A DNA stretch of 64,000 nt from Pararhizobium sp. YC-54 (GCF_025847205.1 NZ_JAOYTH010000006.1:248001-312000); one strand, 5' to 3'; positions 27,002 through 36,937 are shown, counted from the stretch's first letter. Numbers and translations: made by a program. Notes: generated from the sequence alone by a model not told the origin.

Positions 27002-27966
27002 CCGCGTATCTGAAGAAGGCCGAGCTGCACTGCCATATCGAAGGTGCTGCGCAACCGGCGCTCGCCCTGCTGCTGGCGCAAAAATACAATGTCGATATCA
27101 GCGGCATCATCAGGGACGGGGCCTATCTCTGGGCGGACTTCACCCAGTTCCTGAAATGCTACGACGCCGTGGCCGAGCTTTTCCGCGCGGAAGAAGACTA
27201 CGCGCTGCTGGCCGAGACCTACCTGACGGAACTCGCAGCCGCAGGCACGATCTACAGCGAGATCATCGTCTCCCCCGACCACGGCAATACGATCGGCATC
27301 GGCAGCGACGCCTATATCCGCGGACTTGCCGCCGGCATCGAGGCTGCCAGGGAAAAGACGGGCATCGAAGGCCGGATGATCATCACCATCATCCGCCACA
27401 TGGGTCCGGAAGCGGCAGAGCGTACAGCCCTCTATGCCGCCAGGCGCGAACACCCGCTGGTCACCGGCTTCAATCTCGCCGGCGATGAACGCATGCACAA
27501 GGTCGCGGACTTCTCCCGCGCCTTCGATATCGCCCGCGATAGCGGCCTTGGCCTGACCATCCATGCAGGCGAGATGGCCGGCGCCTTAAGCGTGCGCGAT
27601 GCGCTCGATCATGTGCGCCCGTCGCGCATCAGCCATGGCGTGCGCGCCATCGAGGATGCCGGCCTCGTCAAGCGGATCGCCGACGAGGGTGTCGTGCTCG
27701 AAACCTGCCCAGGCTCCAATGTGTCGCTGCAGGTCTTTCCCGATTTCGCCTCGCATCCGTTGCGCGCGCTTCATGAAGCCGGATGCCGGGTGACGCTCAA
27801 CTCCGACGACCCGCCGTTCTTCCACACCTCGCTTAGCCAAGAATACGAAATCGCCTCGCAGGTGATGGGTTTTTCCGACGACGAGATCAACGGCATGACC
27901 CGCATCGCGATCGAGGCCGCCTTTGTCGATGAACCGACACGTGCACGCTTGCTCGCCGCCCTTTGA
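26998..27966 (+). CDS. add: Adenosine deaminase
   Basis: 322 residues from a GTG start that overlaps the deoB stop and has GGGAGAAG upstream. The metal-dependent deaminase motifs are ELHCH (H11, H13), [14 protein letters not shown] and LNSDDPPFF. It hydrolyses adenosine or deoxyadenosine to inosine, feeding the purine nucleoside phosphorylase. The ADA-like family also contains adenine deaminases (Ade type), which I cannot rule out, but the nucleoside-salvage context favours adenosine. Confidence 0.92.
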   Translation: MTAYLKKAELHCHIEGAAQPALALLLAQKYNVDISGIIRDGAYLWADFTQFLKCYDAVAELFRAEEDYALLAETYLTELAAAGTIYSEIIVSPDHGNTIGIGSDAYIRGLAAGIEAAREKTGIEGRMIITIIRHMGPEAAERTALYAARREHPLVTGFNLAGDERMHKVADFSRAFDIARDSGLGLTIHAGEMAGALSVRDALDHVRPSRISHGVRAIEDAGLVKRIADEGVVLETCPGSNVSLQVFPDFASHPLRALHEAGCRVTLNSDDPPFFHTSLSQEYEIASQVMGFSDDEINGMTRIAIEAAFVDEPTRARLLAAL

Positions 27967-28074
27967 TCCGCCTGGACTGGGGATGATGCCGTAAAGCGCC
28001 GTTCGGGCCTTGCGGCCCCTCGCCTTTCCATGAAAAAAGGAATTTAAATCCATATTCCGCAGGAGGGCTTGGCC

Positions 28075-28704
28075 ATGGACGGCGTTACAGTCATCAATCA
28101 CCCGCTTGTTCAGCACAAGCTGACCATCATGCGCAAAAAAGAGACCTCGACCGCAGGTTTCCGCCGGCTCTTGCGCGAAATCTCCACCCTGCTCTGCTAC
28201 GAAGTCACCCGCGACCTCGAGCTGACGATGGAAACCATCGAGACACCGATGCAGACCATCCAGGCACCGGTGCTCGAGGGCAAGAAGCTGGTGTTCGCCT
28301 CCATCCTGCGTGCCGGCAACGGCCTGCTCGAAGGCATGCTCGAACTCGTGCCCTCCGCCCGCGTCTCGCATGTCGGCGTCTACCGCGACCATGAAACGCT
28401 GGAAGCGGTCGAATATTACTTCAAGGCGCCGGAAGCCATGTCCGAACGTCTCGTCATCGTCGTCGATCCCATGCTGGCGACCGGAAATTCCTCGATTGCC
28501 GCCATCGACAAGCTGAAGGAGCGCGGCGCGAAGAACCTGCGCTTCCTCTGCCTGCTGGCTGCCCCGGAAGGCATCAGGAACTTTCAGGCCGCCCATCCGG
28601 ACGTGCCGATCTTCACCGCTTCGATCGATAGCCACCTCAACGAGCAAGGCTATATCGTGCCTGGTCTCGGCGACGCCGGCGACCGGATGTACGGCACGAA
28701 GTAA
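28075..28704 (+). CDS. upp: Uracil phosphoribosyltransferase
   Basis: 209 residues. The PRPP-binding loop is [12 protein letters not shown]; the uracil-binding end is [17 protein letters not shown]; the early segment [23 protein letters not shown] is family-typical. It makes UMP from uracil and PRPP. The ATG at 28075 has AGGAGG at 7 nt; an in-frame TTG two codons before is not used. It lies 108 bp after add and may have its own promoter. Confidence 0.97.
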   Translation: MDGVTVINHPLVQHKLTIMRKKETSTAGFRRLLREISTLLCYEVTRDLELTMETIETPMQTIQAPVLEGKKLVFASILRAGNGLLEGMLELVPSARVSHVGVYRDHETLEAVEYYFKAPEAMSERLVIVVDPMLATGNSSIAAIDKLKERGAKNLRFLCLLAAPEGIRNFQAAHPDVPIFTASIDSHLNEQGYIVPGLGDAGDRMYGTK

Positions 28705-28801
28705 CGTTTTCCTGTTCAAGCGGCCGATTTCGCGCATCCTCGATAGGCAGCACCGAACAAAATCTTGCCAATTCCTTAACCAGATTCGCAACTCGACACA
28801 G

Positions 28802-28828
28802 AGCCGCCGGAAAATCCGGCGGCTTTTT
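28802..28828 (+). terminator. Terminator after upp
   Basis: Perfect 10-bp stem AGCCGCCGGA / TCCGGCGGCT with an AAA loop and five T, about 98 bp past the upp stop. Confidence 0.9.
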
Positions 28829-28890
28829 GCATCCTGTTAGCGGGCTTCATGCTTAGCTGCGCAGTGTTTTGTGTTGCGGGGTGTGATCCA

Positions 28891-29409
28891 ATGCTGGTTC
28901 GAATGGCTGTGTTTGCCGGAGGTATCGTTGGCGCCGCCATGGTGCTGCCGGGGCTTGCCACGTCCTATCTTGACCGCCCGCAGGCTAATCAGTCTGCAGC
29001 CAGGCCTGCCCAGGCCAGCCCGGCGAAATATACCGGCGGCAAGGGCGTCATCATGCAGCCGGGTCCCGGCGGACATTTCTTCGGAACCTTCACCATCAAC
29101 GGCCGCAAGGCAGATGGCCTGGTCGATACGGGCGCCAGCGTGGTTGCCATCAACATTTCGACGGCGCGGAGGCTGGGGGTTGCCACAGCATCATTGTCCT
29201 TCGACGCCAAGGTCAATACTGCCAACGGTATCGTCAAGGCCGCAGTTGTCATGCTGGATCGCGTCGAGATCGGCACGATTACGGTCAAGAGCGTCGAGGC
29301 CATGGTGTTGCCCGACAAATCGCTGTCGGGCATGCTGGTCGGCATGAGTTTCCTCAACAAGCTCTCGTCCTACCGGGTCGAGAACGGTGCCTTGCACCTT
29401 ACCCGCTGA
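28891..29409 (+). CDS. Membrane-anchored retropepsin-like aspartic protease (TIGR02281 type)
   Basis: 172 residues from the ATG at 28891; a longer form would start at 28849. An N-terminal hydrophobic segment (VRMAVFAGGIVGAAMVLPGL) anchors a small single-domain aspartic protease with the active-site motif GLVDTGASVVAIN and a later hydrophobic LSGMLVGMSFLNKL, so it must dimerise like retropepsins. Its role is unknown. The last 11 bp overlap the end of the convergent deoA gene. Confidence 0.86.
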   Translation: MLVRMAVFAGGIVGAAMVLPGLATSYLDRPQANQSAARPAQASPAKYTGGKGVIMQPGPGGHFFGTFTINGRKADGLVDTGASVVAINISTARRLGVATASLSFDAKVNTANGIVKAAVVMLDRVEIGTITVKSVEAMVLPDKSLSGMLVGMSFLNKLSSYRVENGALHLTR

Positions 29410-30706
29410 TTTTCGAAACAATCACCGGTCGCTCAGGCAACGCATCTTCTCCGATCGTATAGATGCTTTGCAGCCGTGTGCGTGCCTTGAACGCCTGATC
29501 TTCGCCGGCGGCATGGACGAACGCAAAGGGTTCACCCTTTTCGACCCTGCTTCCAAGCGGTTTCAGGCCGCTGAAGCCGACACGGTGATCGATCGCCTCG
29601 TCCGGCCTTGTGCGGCCGCCGCCGAGCGCAATGACCTCCATCCCGACATCGCGGGCGTTGCAGGCCTGAAGATAACCGTCACGCGGCGCTTCGACGGGGA
29701 GAATAACCGGCGCCTTCGGAAGGTTCGGCCGATCGACGAAATCGGCAGGGCCGCCAAGCAAGTGAACCATGCGGCCGAACCGGTCCAGGGCTGCACCACT
29801 GTCGAGCGCGCCGCGGGCGAGATCGGCACCCTCCGTGGCACTGGCTGCAACACCGGACGACATCAGCATTTCGGCAGCAAAGGCCATCACCACGGCTTCC
29901 AGGCGGGTTCCGGCTTTTTCTCCACGCAGAAAGGCAATGCAGTTTTCGATTTCGACGGCATTGCCGGCCGCATCGGCCAGCGGCTCGTTCATGTCGGTAA
30001 TCAGCGCCGTCGTCTTCACGCCGGCGCCATTGGCGACGCCGGTCAGCGAGCGGGCCAGCATCTCGGCTTCCTCCAGCCCGACCATGAAGGCACCAGTACC
30101 GATCTTGACGTCGAGCACCAGCGACTGCAGCCCGGCGGCGAGTTTCTTCGACAGGATGGAGGCAGTGATCAGCGGCACGGAATCGACCGTCGCCGTCACA
30201 TCGCGGATGGCATAAAGCCGCCGGTCGGCAGGCGCGAGATCGGCAGTCTGGCCGATGATGGCGCAGCCGGCCTCCCGAACGGTCCGGCGAAACAGCGCTT
30301 CGGATGGCTTGATATCGTAGCCCGGAATCGATTCCAGCTTGTCGAGCGTGCCGCCCGTATGGCCAAGCCCCCGGCCGGAAATCATCGGCACGGCAAGCCC
30401 GCAGGCCGCCACGATCGGCGCCAGCATCAGCGAGACATTGTCGCCGACGCCGCCGGTCGAATGCTTGTCGGCAACGGGATGGCCGATATCCGCCCAGGAC
30501 AGCACGGCGCCGCTATCGCGCATGGCAAGGGTCAGCGCCACCGTTTCATCGAGGTCCATGCCGGAGAACCAGACGGCCATGGCGAAGGCTGCCACCTGCC
30601 CCTCGGAGATCGATCCGTCGGTCAAGCCACGGATGAAACCGGCGATATCCGCTGTCCCCAGCTCTTCGCCGTTTCGCTTTCGCCGGATCACCTCCTGCGG
30701 GATCAT
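29399..30706 (-). CDS. deoA: Thymidine phosphorylase
   Basis: 435 residues. KHSTGGVGDNVSLMLAP (phosphate-binding Gly loop), SGRGLGHTGGTLDKLESIPG and SILSKKLAAGLQSLVLDVK are family signatures. It cleaves thymidine and deoxyuridine to base plus deoxyribose-1-phosphate. It starts 2 bp after the deoC stop, giving a deoC-deoA pair on the minus strand. Its 3' end overlaps the protease gene by 11 bp tail to tail. Confidence 0.97.
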   Translation of the reverse strand: MIPQEVIRRKRNGEELGTADIAGFIRGLTDGSISEGQVAAFAMAVWFSGMDLDETVALTLAMRDSGAVLSWADIGHPVADKHSTGGVGDNVSLMLAPIVAACGLAVPMISGRGLGHTGGTLDKLESIPGYDIKPSEALFRRTVREAGCAIIGQTADLAPADRRLYAIRDVTATVDSVPLITASILSKKLAAGLQSLVLDVKIGTGAFMVGLEEAEMLARSLTGVANGAGVKTTALITDMNEPLADAAGNAVEIENCIAFLRGEKAGTRLEAVVMAFAAEMLMSSGVAASATEGADLARGALDSGAALDRFGRMVHLLGGPADFVDRPNLPKAPVILPVEAPRDGYLQACNARDVGMEVIALGGGRTRPDEAIDHRVGFSGLKPLGSRVEKGEPFAFVHAAGEDQAFKARTRLQSIYTIGEDALPERPVIVSKISG

Positions 30707-30708
30707 GA

Positions 30709-31485
30709 TCAGTAGGCCGTAGCAGCGGCCACAGGCTCGCGGCCGTCGAGCACCGAGAGGATATCGCCGAGCAGGCCGGAAGCACCGAAGCGGAATGTCG
30801 AGGGCATTGGCCAGTCCGGGCTGTGGATCGTGGCGGCCAGATTGAGATAGAGGCGGGCGTCACCAATCGTGCGAACCCCACCGGCCGGCTTGAAGCCGAC
30901 TTTCCGGCCGCTTTCACGGATGCAGGTCAGCATGATATCGGCCGCCTCCAGCGTCGCATTGACTGCGACCTTGCCCGTCGATGTCTTGATGAAATCGGCG
31001 CCTTCCTGAATGGCGATATGGGAAGCGCTCCGGATCAGGCCGCGATCCTTCAACTCTCCGGTTTCAAGAATGGTCTTGAGCACGACCGGCGCCGGGCAAG
31101 CCCGCCGCACGGCTGATATCATCGTGCGGACAGCCTGCTCGTCGCCGGCCATGAAGGCGCGGTAGGGAATGACCAGATCGATTTCGTCGGCACCATCGGC
31201 AATCGCCCCAAGCGTCTCGGCGACGACGGTTTCCACCGGCAGGTCACCGGAGGGAAAATTGACCACAGTCGCAATCTTGACCGCGCTGTTTAGCCCAAGG
31301 ATTGCGCGCGCCTGGGCGACGAAGCGTGGCCAGATGCAGATCGCGGCCGTATGCCCGTGCGGGGTGCGGGCAGCGGCGCAGAGCTTATCAATCGCCTCCG
31401 GCGTGCAGTCGTCCGTCAGGTCTGTGAGGTCCAGCAATGACAGCGCAAGCGCTGCTATCTGACGATTGGAAGCTTCGAGCATCAT
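30709..31485 (-). CDS. deoC: Deoxyribose-phosphate aldolase
   Basis: 258 residues, TIM barrel. The Schiff-base lysine is in GADFIKTSTGK; EIDLVIPYRAFMAGD, LKTILETGEL and VGFKPAGGVRT are also DeoC motifs. It splits deoxyribose-5-phosphate into glyceraldehyde-3-phosphate and acetaldehyde. It is the E. coli DeoC size class. It sits between punA (135 bp upstream) and deoA. Confidence 0.97.
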   Translation of the reverse strand: MMLEASNRQIAALALSLLDLTDLTDDCTPEAIDKLCAAARTPHGHTAAICIWPRFVAQARAILGLNSAVKIATVVNFPSGDLPVETVVAETLGAIADGADEIDLVIPYRAFMAGDEQAVRTMISAVRRACPAPVVLKTILETGELKDRGLIRSASHIAIQEGADFIKTSTGKVAVNATLEAADIMLTCIRESGRKVGFKPAGGVRTIGDARLYLNLAATIHSPDWPMPSTFRFGASGLLGDILSVLDGREPVAAATAY

Positions 31486-31620
31486 GGGGTCCGTCCATTT
31501 CTACAACGCGATCAATCGTGAGCGGAGCTGCGGCCGGTCACGAACGGTTGTTCTATACGCTTGAGACGATCGCGCAAACCCGTTTTGCGCGCAGTCAAAG
31601 TCCCGAAATGCCGATCGAAC

Positions 31621-32412
31621 CTATGCCGAAATCATTTCCGCAAGAATTGAAGCCAGCCGCCGGCCACCGATGGGCGCCATGTCCTTGGTCTCGTGATGGC
31701 TGAGTTCGTCACCGGTCATGCCCGCACCGAAATTGGTGATGACGGAGGCGGCTGCGACCTTCAGGCCGAAGAACCGGGCGAGAATGGCTTCCGGCACCGT
31801 CGACATGCCGACGGCATCGGCGCCGAGAATGCGAGCCATGCGGATCTCGGCCGGCGTTTCGAAGTTCGGGCCGGAGAACCACATATAGACGCCGGAACCG
31901 AGCGGGATATCGAGCTTGATCGCGGCGGCGCGCATGCGCTCGACGAGGTCCGGATCGTAGGCCGATGTCAGGCCGACAAAGCGATCGTCGCTATCGACGC
32001 CGATCAGCGGGCTAACACCGGAGAAATTGATGTGGTCGGTGATCTGCATCACCGAACCCGGCGGCAGGTCTTCGCGCAACGAGCCTGCGGAGTTGGTCAG
32101 TATCAGCGTCTCGACGCCCAGCGCCTTCAGCGTTTCGATCGGTGTGCGCATCGCATTGGCATCACCGCGTTCGTAGAAATGCACCCGGCCGGACAGAACG
32201 ATGACCGCAACACCGCCAATCTTGCCGGCGACCAGTTCGCCGGCATGGCCTGATACGGCGCTCATCGGAAAGCCCGGAATATCCGCATAGGAAATCCGCA
32301 CCGGATCGGTCACGGCATCGACCAGCGAGCCGAGGCCCGAGCCGAGCACGATGCCGTAGCGGGGCTGCAGGCCCGCCAGCTTCACCTTGAGCATATCGGC
32401 AGCGGCGGTCAT
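31621..32412 (-). CDS. punA: Purine nucleoside phosphorylase (trimeric PNP family)
   Basis: 263 residues. IVLGSGLGSLVD binds phosphate, VIVLSGRVHFYE, ILTNSAGSL and NFETPAEIRM with ADAVGMSTVPE are signatures of the trimeric PNP/XapA family. It phosphorolyses inosine and guanosine and the deoxy forms. The ATG overlaps the cdd stop as ATGA. It could equally be named xapA or deoD by other annotators, though the hexameric DeoD family is unrelated. Confidence 0.95.
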   Translation of the reverse strand: MTAAADMLKVKLAGLQPRYGIVLGSGLGSLVDAVTDPVRISYADIPGFPMSAVSGHAGELVAGKIGGVAVIVLSGRVHFYERGDANAMRTPIETLKALGVETLILTNSAGSLREDLPPGSVMQITDHINFSGVSPLIGVDSDDRFVGLTSAYDPDLVERMRAAAIKLDIPLGSGVYMWFSGPNFETPAEIRMARILGADAVGMSTVPEAILARFFGLKVAAASVITNFGAGMTGDELSHHETKDMAPIGGRRLASILAEMISA

Positions 32413-32801
32413 CCGAGGATCTCTGTTTCGAAGGAGTGCGGCAACAGGTCGGAAAGGGCGAGCGTCTTCTTCACGCCGGTCTCGTCGCAAAGATAGATGC
32501 GGGTGCTGGCGCCGGAAAATTCGGCAAGCCGCTGGCGGCAGCCGCCGCAGGGCGGGCAAAGCGCCAGCTTCTCGGCAATGACGGCGACTTCGACGATCTT
32601 GCGCTGGCCGGCCATCACCATATGGCTGATCGCCGTCGTCTCCGCGCACCAGCCCTCCGGAAAGGACAGGTTCTCGATATTGGCGCCGGTATAGATCTTG
32701 CCGTCCTCGGCGCGGATGGCCGCACCGACCGGAAACTTGGAATAGGGCGCATGCGCCTTCGCCATCGCCGCGCGTGCCGCCTCGAAAAGTTCGTTTTCCA
32801 T
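32409..32801 (-). CDS. cdd: Cytidine deaminase
   Basis: 130 residues, the short tetrameric form. Zinc ligands are C52 (with catalytic E54 in CAET) and C84/C87 (PCGGC); SKFPVGAAI and TGANIENLSFPEG bind substrate. It converts cytidine and deoxycytidine to uridine forms. The ATG at 32801 has GGAGCG upstream and lies 2 bp after the permease stop, so it is in the transporter operon. Confidence 0.96.
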   Translation of the reverse strand: MENELFEAARAAMAKAHAPYSKFPVGAAIRAEDGKIYTGANIENLSFPEGWCAETTAISHMVMAGQRKIVEVAVIAEKLALCPPCGGCRQRLAEFSGASTRIYLCDETGVKKTLALSDLLPHSFETEILG

Positions 32802-32803
32802 GG

Positions 32804-33775
32804 TCAGCGCTCCTTCACGTAGGGTATGCCGCCTGCCTTGGGCGGGATCGCCTTGCCGATGAAGCCGGCAAGCAGGATGACCGTGAGGATATAGGGCAGC
32901 GCCTGCATCAATTGTACCGGCACCTGACCGATCAGCGGCAACGGATTGCCCTGCAGGCGAATGGCCAGCGCATCGAGGAAGCCGAACAGGAGGCATGCCA
33001 GCATGATGTTCAGCGGGCGCCATTTGGCGAAGATCAGCGCGGCAAGCGCGATATAGCCCTTGCCGGCGGTCATGCCCTTGACGAACCCGGCGCTCATCGC
33101 AAGCGAAAGATAGGCCCCGGCAAAGCCGCAGAGAATGCCGCAGCAGATAACCGCTCGATATCGCAGCCAGATCACTGAAATCCCGGCCGTATCGACGGCA
33201 CCCGGATTTTCCCCGACGGCGCGAAGTCGCAGGCCGAAGCGGGTGCGGTAGAGAACCCACCAGCTGAACGGCACCAGCAGGAAGGCGACATAGGTCAGGA
33301 TGAAATGGCCTGACAGCAGGTCGGAGTAGACCGGCCCAAGGATCGGCACATCCCTTACGGCATCGGCAAAGGGAAAAGTCACCGTCTGGAAACGGGCATC
33401 GCCGGAAAGCGCCGGCGTGCGGCCGCCCTGACGGAACCACGCTTCGCCGAGAATGACGGTGGAGCCGGCGACGATGAAGTTGATGGCGACGCCGGAGACG
33501 ATCTGGCTGCCGCGCTGGGTGATCGAGGCATAGCCGTGCACCAAAGATAGCAGCACCGAGATGAGGATGGCAGCCAGAAGACCCATCATCACCGAGCCGG
33601 TGACGGCAGCGACAGCACCGGCGGCAAAGGCAGCGCCAAGCATCTTGCCTTCAAGGCCGATGTCGAACACCCCTGCCCGCTCGGTGAACAGGCCGGCCAG
33701 CGCTGCAAAGATCAGCGGAACGGAGACGCGAATGGTCGATTCGAGGATCGCGATGATCGTGTGGAAAAAATCCAT
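32804..33775 (-). CDS. Nucleoside ABC transporter permease (NupQ-like)
   Basis: 323 residues, about 8-10 membrane helices, BPD_transp_2 family. The TERAGVFDIGLEGKMLGAAF segment is characteristic of this half of the BMP-type nucleoside importer, and GLRLRAVGENPGAVDTAGI is the coupling-helix region. It partners with the upstream permease. It starts 3 bp after that gene's stop. Confidence 0.93.
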   Translation of the reverse strand: MDFFHTIIAILESTIRVSVPLIFAALAGLFTERAGVFDIGLEGKMLGAAFAAGAVAAVTGSVMMGLLAAILISVLLSLVHGYASITQRGSQIVSGVAINFIVAGSTVILGEAWFRQGGRTPALSGDARFQTVTFPFADAVRDVPILGPVYSDLLSGHFILTYVAFLLVPFSWWVLYRTRFGLRLRAVGENPGAVDTAGISVIWLRYRAVICCGILCGFAGAYLSLAMSAGFVKGMTAGKGYIALAALIFAKWRPLNIMLACLLFGFLDALAIRLQGNPLPLIGQVPVQLMQALPYILTVILLAGFIGKAIPPKAGGIPYVKER

Positions 33776-33778
33776 GGC

Positions 33779-34912
33779 TCAGGCTCCCCTTGTCTGCGCG
33801 GCGGCAACGGAGCGGCGACCGATACTGGCGAATACGCGGCCGATGGCCGGGCGGAACATATTTTCGAGCGCGCCTGCAAAGAGAATGACCAGGCCCTGGA
33901 TGATGACGATCATGTCACGCGAGATGGCCGGCATTTCGAATGCGATCTCGGCGCCGCCCTGATAAAGCATGCCGAACAGAACCGCCGCCGGGATAATGCC
34001 GGCCGGATGCGAGCGGCCCATCAGCGCCACGGCGATGCCGACGAAACCGGCGCCCTGCACGAAATCCAGTTGCATGCGGTACTGCTCGCCCATGATCGGG
34101 TTCAGCGCCATCATCCCGGCCAGACCACCGGAAATCATCATCACGATGACAGTGATCCGCGCTTCGCCGATGCCGGCATAACGCGCGGCCGAGGGGCTGT
34201 GGCCCATGGTCCGCATCTCGTAGCCGAGCTTGGTGCGCCAGATCAGCACCCAGACGCAGAACGCCGCAAGGAGTGCCAGGAGGAAGGAGACATTGAATGG
34301 CGAATTGCCGAGGTTAAGCCCGAAGATCGACATCAGCCAGTCAAGCTTGGGGAGTTGGCCGCCCGCCTCGAAGGTGCGGGTCTGCGGCGCCATCTGGCCC
34401 AGCGGCTTCAGCACCCTGGTCAGCAGATAGACCATCAGGCTGGAAGCGATGAAATTGAACATGATCGTGGTGATGACCACATGGCTGCCGCGCTTGGCCT
34501 GCAGCCAGCCGGGCAGGAACGCCCACAGCGCGCCAAAAGCCGCCGAACCGATGATCGCCAGCGGGAAAACGACGAACCAGGGCATGGTCCTGTCGAGCCA
34601 CAGGCAGGCGAGCGCCACGCCGATGCCGCCGATATAGGCCTGGCCTTCGCTGCCGATGTTGAACAGACCGGCATGGAAGGCAACGGCAACCGAAAGCCCG
34701 GTAAAGATGAAGGTCGTGGCATAATACAGCGTAAAGCCGATATATTCGCCGCGGCCGAAGGCGCCGTTGATCATGTGATAGGCGGCGCTCAGCGGATTTT
34801 CGCCGACCAAAAGCACGACGAGCCCCGCCACCAGGAAGGCGACGATCAGGTTGACCAGCGGGATCAGGCCGTATTCGGCCCAGGCCGGCAGTTTTGCGTA
34901 TGGATTGCTCAT
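33779..34912 (-). CDS. Nucleoside ABC transporter permease (NupP-like)
   Basis: 377 residues, BPD_transp_2 family, with about 9-10 helices. FHAGLFNIGSEGQAYIGGI is the family hallmark and YEMRTMGHSPSAARYAGI the coupling region. It is longer than the partner permease, as usual. The start overlaps the ATPase stop as ATGA, so the ATPase and permease are translationally coupled. Confidence 0.93.
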   Translation of the reverse strand: MSNPYAKLPAWAEYGLIPLVNLIVAFLVAGLVVLLVGENPLSAAYHMINGAFGRGEYIGFTLYYATTFIFTGLSVAVAFHAGLFNIGSEGQAYIGGIGVALACLWLDRTMPWFVVFPLAIIGSAAFGALWAFLPGWLQAKRGSHVVITTIMFNFIASSLMVYLLTRVLKPLGQMAPQTRTFEAGGQLPKLDWLMSIFGLNLGNSPFNVSFLLALLAAFCVWVLIWRTKLGYEMRTMGHSPSAARYAGIGEARITVIVMMISGGLAGMMALNPIMGEQYRMQLDFVQGAGFVGIAVALMGRSHPAGIIPAAVLFGMLYQGGAEIAFEMPAISRDMIVIIQGLVILFAGALENMFRPAIGRVFASIGRRSVAAAQTRGA

Positions 34913-36444
34913 TCGGCGGCCTCCTTGCGGCCTTCGACACCGGCCATCAACAGGCCGAGCTCCCCTTCGGTCGCATCCGGATCCCGCTCGCCGACGACAC
35001 GGCCGGCAAACATGACGATGATACGGTCGGACAGGGCACGGATTTCATCGAGTTCGACGGAGACGAGCAGGACAGCCTTGCCCTGATCCCGCATTTCGAT
35101 GATCCGCTTGTGGATGAATTCGATGGCGCCGACATCGACGCCGCGCGTCGGCTGGCCGATGATCAAGACGTCGGGTCCGCGCTCCATCTCGCGCGCCAGC
35201 ACGATCTTCTGCTGGTTGCCACCGGAAAAATTGGCGGTCTTCAGCCGTGCGTTGGGCGGCCGGATATCGTATTTCTTGATCTTTTCCTCGGCATCCGCCT
35301 GGATCGCCTTGGTATTCAGGAAAACGCCGTTGAGGTAACGCTTGTCGTGGTGATAACCGAGGATACCGTTCTCGGCCTCTTCAAACTTCAGCACGAGGCC
35401 GACATGGTGCCGGTCTTCCGGCACGTGCGCGAGGCCCCTGTCGCGCAGTTCGCGCGGATCGACATGCGCGGTGACGTCGATGGGCTGGCCATTGAGCAGG
35501 ACCTTGCCGCTAACCGCCTTGCGGATGCCGGAGATCGCTTCCAGGAGTTCGGACTGGCCGTTGCCAGCCACGCCCGCAATGCCGACGATTTCACCGGCAC
35601 GCAGGTTGAAGGAGACATTATCGACCATGGTGACGCCGCGACCGTCGCGCACCGTCAGGTTTTCGACGGCGAGCTTGACGTCACCCGGATTGGCGGCACC
35701 CTTTTCGACCCGCAAAAGCACGCGGCGGCCGACCATCAGTTCGGCCAGTTCCTCGACCGAGGTTTCCCTGGTCTTGCGCGTCGCCACCATTTCGCCGCGG
35801 CGCATGACGGAGACCTCGTCGGTGATCGCCATGATCTCGCGCAGCTTGTGGGTGATGAAGATGATCGTCTTTCCCTGGTCCTTCAGCTGGCCGAGGATGC
35901 GGAACAGATGATCGGCCTCCGGCGGCGTCAAAACGCCCGTCGGCTCATCAAGAATGAGGATGTCGGCCTTGCGGTAGAGGGCCTTGAGGATTTCGACACG
36001 CTGCTGCAGGCCGACCGGCAGTTCCTCGATCAGCGCATCCGGATTGACCTCCAGCGCATATTCCTTTTCCAGCCGCTTCAACTCGACGCGCGCCTTGGAA
36101 ATGCTGGTATTGAGAATCTGGCTGTCTTCGGCCCCGAGCATGACGTTTTCGAGAACGGTGAAATTCTCGACCAGCATGAAATGCTGGTGCACCATGCCGA
36201 TGCCGTTTGCGATCGCCGCATTCGGGTCCTTGATCGTCACCGTATTGCCGTCGATGACGATATCGCCTCTGTCGGCCTGGTAGAAGCCGTAGAGGATCGA
36301 CATCAGCGTCGATTTACCGGCGCCGTTTTCACCGATAATGCCGTGAATGGTGCCCTTGCGGACGGTCAGGTTGATATTCTTGTTGGCATGCACAAGGCCG
36401 AAGCTCTTGTCGATGCCACGCAGCTCGATGGCAATATCGCTCAT
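34909..36444 (-). CDS. Nucleoside ABC transporter ATPase with two ABC domains (NupO-like)
   Basis: 511 residues with tandem nucleotide-binding domains, as in sugar and nucleoside importers. Domain 1 has Walker A GENGAGKSTL, signature LPVGLQQRVEI and Walker B ILILDEPTGVL. Domain 2 has GNGQSELLEA in place of a canonical Walker A, signature FSGGNQQKIVLA, and VLIIGQPTRGVDVGA, so the second site is probably degenerate. It drives uptake of nucleosides delivered by the BMP protein encoded at 37012. It heads the minus-strand operon ATPase-permease-permease-cdd-punA. Confidence 0.95.
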   Translation of the reverse strand: MSDIAIELRGIDKSFGLVHANKNINLTVRKGTIHGIIGENGAGKSTLMSILYGFYQADRGDIVIDGNTVTIKDPNAAIANGIGMVHQHFMLVENFTVLENVMLGAEDSQILNTSISKARVELKRLEKEYALEVNPDALIEELPVGLQQRVEILKALYRKADILILDEPTGVLTPPEADHLFRILGQLKDQGKTIIFITHKLREIMAITDEVSVMRRGEMVATRKTRETSVEELAELMVGRRVLLRVEKGAANPGDVKLAVENLTVRDGRGVTMVDNVSFNLRAGEIVGIAGVAGNGQSELLEAISGIRKAVSGKVLLNGQPIDVTAHVDPRELRDRGLAHVPEDRHHVGLVLKFEEAENGILGYHHDKRYLNGVFLNTKAIQADAEEKIKKYDIRPPNARLKTANFSGGNQQKIVLAREMERGPDVLIIGQPTRGVDVGAIEFIHKRIIEMRDQGKAVLLVSVELDEIRALSDRIIVMFAGRVVGERDPDATEGELGLLMAGVEGRKEAAE

Positions 36445-36515
36445 ATTGACCCATGTTCCCCAAGTCGGCCCGGTTTTCTCCGCTTTGACAGCGGTAGCCC
36501 GGGCATCGATTTTTT

Positions 36516-36562
36516 TACCAGTTGGTATAAGTTTAGCATCGAATCCCGGACAGGTAAGTCAA
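36516..36562 (-). promoter_or_regulatory. Candidate promoter and operator of the nucleoside ABC operon
   Basis: On the minus strand TTGACT (36557-36562) and TGCTAA (36533-36538) are 18 nt apart, a plausible -35/-10 pair. Immediately downstream is a perfect 12-bp palindrome TACCAGTTGGTA (36516-36527) that would cover the transcription start, consistent with a GntR/LacI-type repressor site. A related sequence lies upstream of bmp. The regulator is not in the window. Confidence 0.45.
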
Positions 36563-36727
36563 AAAATCGAAAACTCATATACTCTTCCCAGTTCAATCGG
36601 GAGAGTCCAGCGCGATTTACGCACTTCCAGACGAAAGGCAATATTGCCGTACTGCCAGACTTTATCGATCATGTGGATATGATAGGGGATGGCATGGAAC
36701 ACGAACGGCTGGCCTTAAGGAAAAACC

Positions 36728-36937
36728 ATGAGCAATGACAGCGAACGTATCACCCGGCTTGAGGAGACGATCGCGCATCAGGCGAAAACGATCGAGGAAC
36801 TGTCCGACCAGTTGACGCAGCAATGGACGGTGGTCGAGCAGGTCCGGGCCAAGCTCGACCGGTTGACCGAGCGCTTCCTCAGCCTCGAGGAGCAGAGCCT
36901 CGAAGCGCCCGCGAATACCCGCCCACCGCATTATTGA
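36728..36937 (+). CDS. slyX: SlyX family protein
   Basis: 69 residues, almost entirely one coiled coil (RITRLEETIAHQAKTIEELS, then QVRAKLDRLTERFLSLEEQ) ending in the SlyX-typical RPPHY. AAGGAAAAACC precedes the ATG. The function of SlyX is not established. It sits alone between the two nucleoside-transport units on the opposite strand. Confidence 0.9.
   Translation: MSNDSERITRLEETIAHQAKTIEELSDQLTQQWTVVEQVRAKLDRLTERFLSLEEQSLEAPANTRPPHY

Noticed and set aside
36441..36641. 66-codon minus-strand frame upstream of the nucleoside ABC ATPase
   Set aside because: Covers the promoter and operator; no ribosome site or domain.
36445..36727. Purine riboswitch before the nucleoside transporter
   Set aside because: I could not find the three-helix junction or the conserved loop sequences; a protein operator fits better.
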